Shown here piece by piece: positions 1 through 56,681 of a DNA stretch of 64,000 bases. Below the pieces are notes generated by a model that worked only from the letters and a program-made list of their open reading frames with translations, did no database searches and was not told where the DNA came from. Positions within the stretch are counted from its first letter, which is position 1. The number at the start of each line of letters is the position of its first letter. This DNA is from Nematostella vectensis (taxonomy: Eukaryota > Cnidaria > Anthozoa > Actiniaria > Edwardsiidae). Location: positions 14,898,139-14,962,138 of the forward strand of contig NC_064039.1 of assembly GCF_932526225.1 (NCBI RefSeq), written 5' to 3'. Position numbers and translations under genes: made by a program.

Positions 1-337
1 AATTCAAAAAATTCCGACGGAAGAATGGATAATCTTGTGGGGTCGTTAAGTTATTATTTCGAAGGGTTAGATTGTTTATTCGCTAGAAAATTATGGATCA
101 AAAATAACAACAGCAGCAAAATAAAAATTAACAATAACAACAACAGCAGCAACAAAAACAACCACAATAACAGCACAGCAGCAACATCAACAACGTCGAC
201 AACAACAACGGCTGCAGCAACAAAAAACATTAAAAGTAACAACAGAAACAAAAGCAATAACAATATAAACAACAGAAACATTTAATAAAATAATCTATAA
301 TAACTAAATCAAATTATGCAAATTTCAGCAAGCGTAC
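1..337. repeat. Intron sequence with a CAA/AAC-rich simple repeat
   Basis: This is part of the intron after module 16 exon AB. Positions about 100-270 are a degenerate AAC/CAA/CAG trinucleotide repeat on the plus strand, which gives false open frames rich in Asn (plus) or Leu (minus). No exon C of the F5/8C type is recognisable here. Confidence 0.7.
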
Positions 338-38835
<38,498 letters not shown>

Positions 38836-41800
38836 TGGCTGGTCCTCAAGAATGCCTAACAATACGCCCATCTGCGAGACATAAAACGCGTAATAAGAGA
38901 GAGAATTATAGCAAACTGTACATGCGAACTGCCAAACAACAGTAAAAAAAGTATTCTTTTTTATTATTATATCTTTGTTTTCTTCAAGTTTTTAAAGAAC
39001 TAAATTTACATCTTTTAATGGTTTTTAATTATTGATTATGCTCAAGGAAAGGGATAAAATGAATGAAAGTCTATGCTGTACCTGTTTTGGCTAGTGGCGC
39101 TCACATATATTCAAGTTGAGTAGTTTTTAAACTAGTTTACTTGAGTATATGTGAGCATTCAAGTTAAGTAGTTTTTAAACTACTTTACTTGAATATATGT
39201 GAGCGCAACTAGCCCCATAACAGGTACGACGTTTTGAAAGTTAAAAGTATTCATTTTATCATTATTTTTTACTACTTTTAATGAAGTTTGAAATAAGAGC
39301 AATAAGATATAAAAATCTGATCAAATTCACGCTAGACGGCAGTGTTGGAAGAACTTAATAAAAATATCTATTTCCGATAAAAAAAAAAAATAATAATAAA
39401 GGAAGGGTAAATTGTGGTACAGATGACATAACGCCGTTTGGGCCTTAGATCACTGATAGTAACTAGTAATAACAAGGGCTTTTATTAGCCGTTAGTTTTA
39501 CTGTTTAAACAGTCTAATTAAGTAAGTTAAATCTAAAAAATGTTCAGTGCGAACGAAAAAAAACCCAAATTATTTTGCTTATTTCTCTGTATAAAATATA
39601 GAATAAACTGATAAACTTTACCATCGATTAAATAAAAAGATTATCTACTTAACTTATATTACCTTTTGTTTAATGCATGTCTTTAGTTCTCCGTGTTCCA
39701 GAATTTCCAGAATTCCTACGAAATGGAAGCATATTTCTATTAAGCCACCGATACTAGATTATTTGCACGACCTAGTTGGGCGATATTGGTAATAACTCTT
39801 GAGGTCTTAAATCACCTGTCAGTGACTTTATATCAGAATAGACAACGGTTCGACTGACGTGTGAATAGAGCTACCCTATGGAGTACGCAACACTTATACG
39901 TACTACTGTATTCCTTGAGAACGCCGCAACAAAATAAACAACATACAAACATGCTTATTTAGAGTACAAACATGCTTACTAAAAATACAAACATACTTAT
40001 ACCATCATAATATTCAGCAAGTATTGGGAATCTAAAAAAATCTTTAAAAAAAATTATTATTTTATTGTTTTGAAAAGTTATTGTAGCACAAATTACAATA
40101 TACAGTAAACAAACGCCTATAAGAACCTAGAAATTAAGAATCTACAGGCTGAAGTAAAAGGACCTATTTGTTGAGAACCTAATCAGCCTGGTGAGGAAAA
40201 ATAACTCCTTTTTTAGAAAATAACTCAAATGTGGTTAACAAAATTTTGGTAAAACCTATAAAAATATGTAAAGACAATTTAGAACATGATTTACGGTTAC
40301 AAACCGTAATTAAATACAATATGGGCTTATATGTTGTGTCCAGCATTGTCAGCAAGAAATTCAGCAAGAAATTGTCAGCATTGTCAGCAAGAATAGTGAC
40401 TGTTAAAGTATGTTGTATATGAAAATATAAAGACCAATTAACAAAAACTGAATTAAAGATACCTCGATTTATAAGAATCTTCTTGAGAATTCTAGGTATA
40501 AGAATACGCGGGTGTAGTGCTTTATGGTAGTACCATACATAAAAGGGCATTTTGTATAATTGCTCTATACTGATAGAGAGGTTGGATTAAAGGGCGTGTA
40601 ATTGGCATATTTTGGAAAGATCTTTAAAGTACTTATCACTTTGCATCAAGCTGTTTCTTGGAAAAGGATGTGACGTTTTTGTATGTTTTTATATGCTAAT
40701 GAGATATTATTTTTATTTTGAAAAATAGACCCTGAATAATCACCCGCGACAGGCTGATTTTCATGAACATTATTTCATTTTATTTTCATTTCTATAGCTT
40801 CAAATATTTCAGGGAAAATTAAGATATTTAAAGAGTTCATGTATTATTAGGGATGCGATTCATTTCTATCATTATGATATCATGCAATATTAAATGGCAG
40901 GGGCAGTTTGAATTGTAGAATATTTTCTATATTTTCTATCAGGTGCGCAGAACTTGGCTAGGGTGTCTTGGGAATCTTTTTTGCTATAAGACATTTTTGC
41001 TTTGCTATTAGTATTTTGTATATTTATATGATGAAGGTAATTCCCTTGAAATACTTCTACAACCCAGAATTTTTTTAAACTTGGCATAAACAATATTGAA
41101 GTTAAGGGCTTTCAAAAAAATGTAATACAAAAATGGGGGTACCGACCTCGTTTTCACAACAGAGGGGCGTAGAGTTGCCGCGTTTTTACTGAACTCTTAG
41201 TTTTCAAAAAGAGTGACTATAGTCTTTAGAAAATTAACTTCTGTTTGTCGAGCTGCCAAAATCCGATCTCCTAAGCAATAATTTTCTAATGTTCAAAACA
41301 AATTAAATTTAAAGAGATCGCACTAAAAGACATTGTTTTTGCCAATATTCATTTTTACGCCAAGTCGGTTACCCCCATTTTTACGGCATTTTTACGGCTT
41401 TTAAGAGAAATAACAAAACTTCTACAACCCAACTTTTTTTCTTCTTTCAGTATATCATTTTTACGTTTGTATTTAACTATTTGAGCAAATAAAAAATGGG
41501 GGTAACCGACTTCATTTTTCTGTCTGTTTTAAGTAAAAAACGAGCGCCTTTTGCTGTGTTTTCTTGTACAACTGTGGCGCGCGCGCGCACTAAATACAGG
41601 ACAATTCGAACAAACAGCGCGCGCCACTATGAGCAGAAGGGGTGCGCAGTGCAATTCAAGGGAATTACCTTAAGATTGGACATTACCCAAAATCGTTATA
41701 TAATCCATTATTACTTTACCTACCAATCAGCATGGCGGGATATAAGTCACTCAGTGGCAGCCATATTGTTCCACATAACTAATAAAGGATGATTTACGAA

Positions 41801-42540
41801 GTTTGGAATTATAACGCATATGGAAGTTTTTAGGGGTTTTCAAGCGACTATGAGGAGTATAACAACATTATCTAAAATGTTAGATTATCGGAAACTTGTC
41901 TCGTCCAAGCTTGAAGATTCTTGAGAGAAGCATTAAACTAATGATAATACATAGATTTTGGCACTGCCTAAACGGATATAACACTTTTATACAAACTAAC
42001 ACATATTGAACAGCCAGAACGTGAAAGTATTAAAAATTATTAAAATACTAATAATATAACTTAATTTATTATATGGCTACGATGGTACGCGCGCTCTGAT
42101 TGGCTGTTGAGTGGGCTGGAATCCTACCATCTTGCCCATGGGCAGTTTCGGATCTTTTCCGGCCGCGGTCTTTGTTTACAAATCCGATGGTTTGTAAATT
42201 TCACTGCCCCAGCAGGCTTCGCCTACGGTTTTGCTATTGTTATGCGCAAAGAGTCACGTGTCGCATTCATTAGTATAGCCGCTAGGTGATCGCGGGAACG
42301 CGCTCTCTTTCATCTCTACATCTTGTTTTGGTTTTCGTCTACTCAAAAAAAAATTTCGTTACATCGCCGTCTTTCGTACTATTTTTCTTATTGGCGCAGA
42401 AACTAAATCAACAAAAAAGAAAAACCAACAACAACAAAAACACAACAACTGGTTCATTCCTTAAAACCGTGAAGTTTTCATACCAAACATTCTGTTGTTG
42501 CCGTCGAAGGCTGAAAACTAAGCTTACTTTCTCATCGTTT
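38836..42540. other. Upstream region of the F5/8C gene, no host gene recognised
   Basis: AT-rich sequence holding the palindromic element at 39078-39227, a small CAGCAAGAAATT-type repeat at 40341-40392, and direct and inverted copies of AAATGGGGGTACCGAC (41130, 41365 inverted, 41495). The matching 16-bp motifs TCAAGGGAATTACCTT near 41658 and its complement near 41036 may bound a decayed element. Open frames are short and resemble no family. The F5/8C promoter must lie near 38836 upward, but no core element stands out. Confidence 0.5.
39078..39227. mobile_element. Palindromic foldback (MITE-like) element
   Basis: GTACCTGTTTTGGCTAGTGG and CGCTCACATATATTCAAGT at the left are mirrored as ACTTGAATATATGTGAGCG and CTAGCCCCATAACAGGTAC at the right, with a third partial copy (ACTTGAGTATATGTGAGC) in the middle. 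The RNA or single strand would form a hairpin of about 70 bp. Confidence 0.75.
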
Positions 42541-42760
42541 GGGTCAACAGCACCCAGGCCCAGGTGCCCCCCACAACGGCGGAGAGTCCACTTTCGGTTC
42601 TCAATAGACGTTGTATTTTTGTAGACAAAATTATTAAGCATAAGCTAGATCACTTTGGTCACTCTTTCATCAATCCATAAGTCAGACTCTTTTGTAGCCA
42701 AATCCGACATACAATAAACGTCCCGTGGAGATACTGCCGAGGCATAAAACAAGTCTTTTT
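42540..42760. mobile_element. MITE relic related to the 5900-6207 element
   Basis: It contains GTCCACTTTCGGTTCTCAAT and CCAAATCCGACATACAATAA, the reverse complements of segments in 6032-6130, in the same order when inverted. Termini are not clear. Confidence 0.55.
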
Positions 42761-42959
42761 TGTTCTTTAGGGGGTGGTCAGATTTATAGACTGATAGTCG
42801 ATAGATATATATTTTATTTTTTAGAACTTTGTAAATGGTTTACATCAGTTTTGGTTTAACAAAGACTACGAATGCTTTTCATTACATTACTATTAAGTCA
42901 TAGGGCTTCCAATGCATAGGCTCTGAGGGAGGGCAAAGCAACATGTACACATAACGCCC

Positions 42960-44540
42960 TACTCGGGTCGCTTGACCTCTCACTTTTCACCCCTGGTCCC
43001 AGAAGCCTTTGCGACCTCAGTCCCAGTTCCGCCTGAATTCCTCGTCACTGAATACCAAGCCTTTGCAGCCCTCCGTTCAATCAAAGCAAAGAAATCTCCT
43101 GGCCCTGACCTGATTCCGTCCCGTATCTGGAAGGAATTTGCCTTCGAGTTGGCCCCTGTCATCGCCGACCTATATAACAGCTCTCTGATCGAAGGTAAAG
43201 TCCTTGAGCGCCCCAAGCACTCCATTGTGACTCCTGAGCCGAAGATCTCGCCCCCCAAAGAAGTCAAAGAGGATCTCAGACCAATAACACTGACGTCTCC
43301 ATTAGCCAAGATCCATGAGGAGTTTACTCTGAAGTTGCTTAGAACTGATGTCTTAGATAAACTTGACTTTGAGCAGTTCTCAGTTAGTGGAAAAAGTACG
43401 ACGCACGCCTTAGTGTACATGCTACATGTTATCTTAGCTGCACTTGACAGGGGTGGGAATTTCATTAGGATTTTCTTTGCTGATTTCAGCAAGGGGTTTA
43501 ATTTGGTTGGTCACTACTCCTTGCTGAATGAGCTGCGCTTTCTAAATGTCCACCCTGTCTTAATTAGATGGTTATGCTCCTTCCTTAGTAACAGGCCACA
43601 AAATGTTAGAATTGGCAGCTCATTGTCTTCGCCCGTGCGCACTAGTGGGGGAATCCCCCAGGGGACCAAACTAGCTCCCATGCTATTCGTGATCTTAGTT
43701 AATCGGCTAGTTTCAAATTGGCCTACGCGACTGAAGTACCTAGACCGTCTTCGAAGTAGTACCACGTTGCAGTCCTAGCTATTTGCAACACGCCGTAAAT
43801 GATGTTAGTTCCTTTGCTGAAAGTCGTGGTATGCGTTTAAATCCTAAGAAATGTAGGGAGCTAGAGATAAATTTCCTGCAGTATATTCCAGCTAGCCCGG
43901 TCCAATTGAACATTTGTGGAGCTCCTGTAAAGAAAGTGGACAGTTATAAGATTCTTGGGGTTCATTTAAGTAGCGACCTCATATGGAATGTGCATGTCGA
44001 CTTTATCATTAAGAAGGCAAACAAACGCCTTTATGCGCTACGATCACTTAAGAAGGCTGGTGTCCAGCCCAATGATCTGGTGCGCATATACTGTTCACTA
44101 ATTAGATCTGTCCTTGAATATGCCGCGCCCGTATGGGCTGGGCTTCTTGCCTATCTTTCAGACATGCTTGAAACAGTTCAGAGAAGGGCGATGCGCATCA
44201 TCTTTCCGCAGGTCGAGTATATCACCGCCCTTCACAGCTCTGGACTCGGGTCCCTTGCTGAGCGCCGGGATCGCCTATGTCGCTCATTTGCGACCAAAGC
44301 TAGAACGTCTACTCCTCTGAGCCATGTTTTTCCTAGAGGCGATACAATAAGCCATGGCTACTCTCTGAGATCGGGTACACAGAGAACTGATACACTTCAA
44401 GGAAGGACCTCTAGGCTTAATGAGTTTGTAACCGTTCGTTACCAGTGATATTTATGGCAAATAACTTCGTCATGTGTTATGACCATACCACTGTAATTCA
44501 GTTTACCTGCGAAAGTGGTAGTTGAAATAAACTATTATTA
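42960..44540 (+). mobile_element. 5'-truncated, inactive non-LTR retrotransposon (CR1/Rex-like LINE)
   Basis: Two overlapping frames, 42972-43778 and 43783-44448, form one reverse-transcriptase region. The first has SIKAKKSPGPDLIPSRIWKE, LRPITLTSPLAKIHE, FEQFSVSGKSTTHAL, FFADFSKGFNLVGHYSLL, GGIPQGTKLAPMLFVILVN and a broken catalytic box (KYLDR where YVDD is expected), followed by a frameshift. The second continues RLNPKKCRELEINF, KILGVHLSSDLIWN, LIRSVLEYAAPVWAGL and LETVQRRAMRIIFP, then a stop and a short 3' UTR ending in ATTATTATT. The endonuclease half is missing. It cannot be active. It has no TSD that I can define. Confidence 0.85.
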
Positions 44541-44989
44541 TTTATGTCATTTGTCGGTGAAAATATAATATTGGCTTTTCGGTCCTCGGACCAGAAGGTA
44601 GACACGTATAATATTGTTAAACAGATCGTTGCGCAGTTTATTGTATTGTTTGCAACGAAGGATAAAATGCACTTCATCTTCGATATCCTCATTTGGTAGG
44701 CAGGCAACATAGCCTTTGTTCGACTTTTTTATAGGGTCTTTCGTACCTGACTTTTTCTATTTCTATGTCGTGATTGCTTGCCCTCAGTTTTGTTAGTGTA
44801 TTCGGTGAGAAATATTTTTTTATGTTTATAAGGTAGCATTCTAATTCATAATTCACATTAAAGTGGATGTTCTTAGCTTATTTTTTATTATTGTGTTTGC
44901 TATCATTGAAAATACTGCTTGACAAGCTTTGCAGTAACACGGTTGTGTCGTAAACGAGTATACACAAAACTAAACATTCCTGGTGAGGT

Positions 44990-45480
44990 GACCAGACAGT
45001 ACTAAGCGTATTCAAGTTGAGGTCGGACAAGTATCTTGTATCCCTTGATCTCGACATATATTTCTGAATATATTTCATGAAACTTAATTATCTATTAGCT
45101 TTTCCTGTGATATTTTGGGTGTGTTTGCTTCAGTTTGCTCACATCAACACCAAAATATGGGTGACTGACAACAGATTAGTTTTCCACCCATTTAATAGGG
45201 GGACGGGATTTTTCTTCTTCGTGACAGGAAGGAACGTAATTTGTCTATGTTTGGATTCTGCCATTTGTTCGACCACTCGTAGAACTAAGACCGCTCCGCA
45301 GCTGGATGACATTATCTGAAGACCCGATCGTCAATTAAAGAAGGCTACCGTCAGGGAATAACCTCCGCTTTGAGGAGATCTCATCACCCATGTCATTAAT
45401 ATAAATTAGGGACATGTGGGGTCCCATTACAGTTCCTCATGGCACAACAGAGCGAGTCTTGACAGGTAAAGATGAAGCCC
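44990..45480 (-). mobile_element. Decayed LINE reverse-transcriptase fragment
   Basis: Minus-strand frames give GTVMGPHMSLIYINDMGDEI (the GTVLGPLLFLIYINDL motif), RLFPDGSLL where RLFADDSLL is expected, WSNKWQNPNIDKL..FLSRRK, and finally LSDLNLNTLSTVWSPHQEC, which matches the LVRPxLEYASTVWSP motif. Multiple stops and frameshifts. It lies tail to tail with the plus-strand LINE. Confidence 0.65.
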
Positions 45481-46189
45481 GACCCTGTGTTACTTAATTG
45501 TATATTTTGGCTAGTTTATCTTATCATCTAACTGCGGCTATTTCCTCTCATTTGGAAGGTGGAAGTTTTGACATAAATACTGTAGCTTGAATGTTTAGTT
45601 TTGTGTTTACTCGTTTACGACACAACCGTGTAACCCTTTTATATAAGTGTGGCAATTTCTTTTACTTCCCGTCCCTCTCAGACATTTATTTTTTATTCAA
45701 ATTTTTTTTTCACTCTAACATGGGGGTGGGGGGTGGATATCCACCCAATCCACCCCCGCCCCCCTGTATCCGCCCCTGTTGTCTATTGAGAAACCACATT
45801 GAAGTCTCACTGGTGAGACATGTGGAGGGTAGGAATAGGGAGGAGGGGAAGACTATCAGTCTTAAGGTGTGAGGGAGAGGAGCACTTCTTCGGAGTTACA
45901 GAGCATACCGGGCTTTACATTCGGTGCCTAGATCGTAGTGAGAAATAGGTTTGATCACGCTAATCACGCTAATGGAATTATTGTTGGTCATGATTTTATT
46001 CATTAAAATGCATTGCCATTAACATCACTATTAACACATGGATCTGCCAACAGCTCAAGAATGGACACTTTACTATTTCTGGTCAGGAGCCAGAATCGTA
46101 TATAGGGTGGACTGGTGCACTAGGGGACATGCGCACGTTATTCCATTCCGGACAACGAGACATGGACTTTGATTCATTCTCTCAACCTA

Positions 46190-46915
46190 ACCCCCAGCTT
46201 GTGGATCTTTTGGAGACAATAGCATCTAATCTACAAACCACTATCATCAGGCCCGTAGCCAGGGGAAGGGGGGGTTCGGACGAACCCCCCTCAAGAACCC
46301 CCCGCTCAGAGCAAACAAAAATATATAACGTTTGGCTGGAGATATATCGTGCACATCAATATGTCTTTAAAATGACTATAATAATCTTTTCATAATAATT
46401 ATCTTTATTATCGTTATGTGTTAAATAGTACCCTATTAATAACATGCCTAATGTAATAAGGCGAGGAGAGGGATATACCGGAAATTTGGTCCGCTAAAAT
46501 GGAAAAAAACGAACCACCCCGCTCAAAATCCTGGCTACGGGCCTGATCATTACCATCAAAATCTAATCAATCGCCATGGGGACTTTTAGTCTTCCTCCCT
46601 CACTATGCAATGGGTCTGTGGTTTAATATGCCCTCCCACGGTTATAATATGATTTCATAGTTTGCGTCCAGTCATCAAAAAGGAAAGTCACCAAGTGCAT
46701 GTGTGGCGTTACAAAAATTCTCCGCGGGAAATTGGAAATGGTCAGTACCACCTTGGTTCTGGACACTCAAAGATTTCAAAAGTATCAGTTCAGCTATTTA
46801 TAATAATGTCATGTCACTGCAGATGTAGTCCCCATGGCGATAATGATTGATCACACTTTGATGGTAGTTGCAGATTAGATTCTACTGTCTCCAAAAACTC
46901 CCAAGCTTAGGGAGT
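46190..46915. mobile_element. Foldback element, left arm interrupted by a MITE
   Basis: The right arm 46830-46915 (GTCCCCATGGCGATAATGAT ... AGATTAGATTCTACTGTCTC) is the reverse complement of left-arm pieces 46190-46248 and 46547-46582. The left pieces are separated by the 297-bp MITE at 46250-46546. Confidence 0.65.
46250..46546. mobile_element. MITE with CAGGCCCGTAGCCAGG inverted ends
   Basis: CAGGCCCGTAGCCAGG at the left and CCTGGCTACGGGCCTG at the right are perfect inverted complements. G- and C-rich runs follow each end. It is nested inside the older foldback element. Confidence 0.8.
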
Positions 46916-47344
46916 AAAAAAGAGCTGTATCTCTCGGCACAGCACAATCGCGAGTGACCACATTCAAAAGGCATGTTTTCTATAAATGTGCACGTAGAGG
47001 GCCATGAGGAAAAAGCAGGTCGGTGCATGTTACAAATTTGCCGAAAAAAATTTTTGTGTTTGTCAAGGTCCTCTTAACTAAACTAGATAGGTGTGGTTTG
47101 CTTTCATCACGAAAATCCTACTGGATTACACATGCTCACGGTTTCCTCACCTTCCCCTTTTGTAGTCCCTGACAACATCAGTTAAGGCATGTGCTTTTTC
47201 TGCGCCTTCGAAATCCAGCATTAGAGGTCCAAAGAAAAAAAATCTTATATTTTTTTTTCTTCAGCAACATGCTAGAATTCAAGCATGTTGCTACAAAAGT
47301 CTGATGGATTGTAAAGTAACCATAAAATTTAGAGTCAAGTCTTT

Positions 47345-47350
47345 TTTATT
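47345..47350 (-). promoter_or_regulatory. Probable poly(A) signal AATAAA of gelsolin gene 2
   Basis: AATAAA on the minus strand about 94 nt after the stop codon. Confidence 0.6.
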
Positions 47351-47443
47351 AGTTCAGTTATTCTTTAGTGGGAATAACCTGATTGGGAAATACCTACAAA
47401 ACATGAAATAAGGGCTCCGCAAAAAATCTTAATCAAAACCTGT

Positions 47444-55202
<7,759 letters not shown>

Positions 55203-55263
55203 TTTTAAACGAATCCAATGCAGCTACGCCTTCAAACGTGACCTTGCAAGTACCGAGGTCCAG

Positions 55264-55271
55264 CTTTTATA
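55264..55271 (-). promoter_or_regulatory. Probable TATA box of gelsolin gene 2
   Basis: TATAAAAG on the minus strand, 62 nt upstream of the ATG at 55202. This predicts a 5' UTR of roughly 30-40 nt. A second AT-rich TATATA lies about 50 nt further upstream. Confidence 0.6.
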
Positions 55272-56470
55272 CGATAACTTATCATTAGATGGGCGTGTAT
55301 CGCTCTATATATGGGAAGTCAATAAATATTCCATGTCACGTAAACAAGTCACACAACTACACGTCACGTAAACTTACATACTAATCAGAGCGCTTCACAA
55401 CAAGGCACACACAAAAAAACAAGTCAGAGGGCTCGTTTCAGATCTTATCCCTAAGTTCTGGCTTTCTAAGGACTCTTAGCTCAGTCTTACTCTTAGCTAT
55501 GGTTATGTTCTTTACAATTTTGTTTAGGCCATGTAAACATGAAACAGAAAATAATATCGAACAATCAGGAGTTAGATTTACCCCACTAAAGTCGAATTAA
55601 ACTCGACCCTTTCGAGGAGTAGTTTTAAAATCCCTGATTTAACTGATTTTCTCCCCTTATTCGTAGAAATTTCTTTCTCGCTCGTGATGCGGAGAAAGCG
55701 AAACGAGTACAGAAAAATAACGGCGAAGCCAAAGGACTGATTCTCATCTACGAGGAGATCATGATGTAAAATGGATAACATGTCACCTGCGGTTTCTCTT
55801 TTTTAGGAGTTCGGTGGTTTAGCATTGGAACATTTAAATAGGAAGTTGTCGCTGTAGAATATTGCGGTTATCAGCAGTGTATAGAGATAAATCTGTGGCG
55901 TCGCTTAAACAGAGTTTATTTTATTCCATTTGATAGACTGTTTTTTTTACAACCAAAAATCTAAAATGTTTATATTTAACTTATGTTTCACTGCACAACC
56001 AGACTTGCAACGTTTGCTGTTATGACTGCTGGAACTAGAAAGAGAAGAACGTTGTTATTGTCCGTATTTTGAGTTGAAGGGGAGTGGGAAGGAGGGGGAA
56101 CCGGTTTGCCGGAGATTGACGAATAATGATGATATATAATATAGAAAATATCATCAACAATACTAAAACGCTTAAAAGTCAGTCCCAATCGTCTTTCGGG
56201 AATGTACATTTGAACCAGCGTGTGTTTCTGCAAGCCCCAGATATATTCTTAAAAAAATAATTTAGGAGCCACCAAACTTGTGAAATGTTTTAAATATATC
56301 AACGAAAACCATGTTTGTTTTGAACACATTGATAGAAATCTGTCTAGAAATCAAAGGTAACCCACAGCTCTTCCCTCAAGAATTTAACCGAGCGAGCTAG
56401 AAAAACTACATCTTTCAAAACAAGATTAAATGATGTGCCCCAACACAAACCGTCCCCATTTCCTTTTAAG
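55272..56470. other. Spacer between the two gelsolin genes
   Basis: About 1.2 kb upstream of gene 2. No coding frame of known family and no repeat array; it should contain the gene 2 promoter. Confidence 0.5.
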
Positions 56471-56472
56471 GC

Positions 56473-56633
56473 TTATTTACAGAGTACGATTTAGTGGTAT
56501 GCGCTTGCCTGCAACACCTCTGCAACTTGAATAGCAGAGTGTAAATCAGCCTAGGCAAGTTGCATACGACTAAATCGTGCTGTGTAAATCAGCCTAGGCA
56601 AGTTGCATACGACTAAATCGTGCTGTGTAAAGC
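56473..56633. mobile_element. Small foldback element with duplicated right arm
   Basis: TTACAGAGTACGATTTAGTG ... GCAAG at the left is the inverted copy of CAAGTTGCATACGACTAAAT CGTGCTGTGTAA at the right. The right arm is present twice as a 43-bp tandem duplication (about 56543-56630). Confidence 0.7.
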
Positions 56634-56637
56634 AGAC

Positions 56638-56643
56638 TTTATT
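56638..56643 (-). promoter_or_regulatory. Probable poly(A) signal AATAAA of gelsolin gene 1
   Basis: AATAAA on the minus strand about 40 nt after the TAG stop at 56682. It lies just beyond the edge of the foldback element at 56473-56633. Confidence 0.6.
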
Positions 56644-56681
56644 ATGGATCCACACTATCCATGTGTACCTTCGCACGTCGT

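Larger units (their letters stand above)
44541..47343. other. Repeat-rich gap between LINE and gelsolin gene 2
   Basis: It contains the minus-strand LINE fragment (44990-45480) and the foldback/MITE nest (46190-46915). The remaining sequence shows no exon or known family. A C/G-rich stretch near 45720-45775 is part of another MITE-like end. Confidence 0.5.

Noticed and set aside
25-285. Asn/Ser-rich open frame, possibly a homopolymeric-tract protein
   Set aside because: Simple AAC/CAA repeat with no flanking coding signal, in an intron of the F5/8C gene.
40179-40550. 123-codon minus-strand open frame in the intergenic region
   Set aside because: AT-rich, no recognised motif, no splice or start context.
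41496-41792. 98-codon plus-strand frame
   Set aside because: Overlaps repeated AAATGGGGGTA motifs of a probable decayed element; no protein likeness.
43514-43765. Antisense frames over the LINE reverse transcriptase
   Set aside because: Shadows of the plus-strand RT frame.
55988-56233. 81-codon frame between the gelsolin genes
   Set aside because: No family likeness; probably chance.
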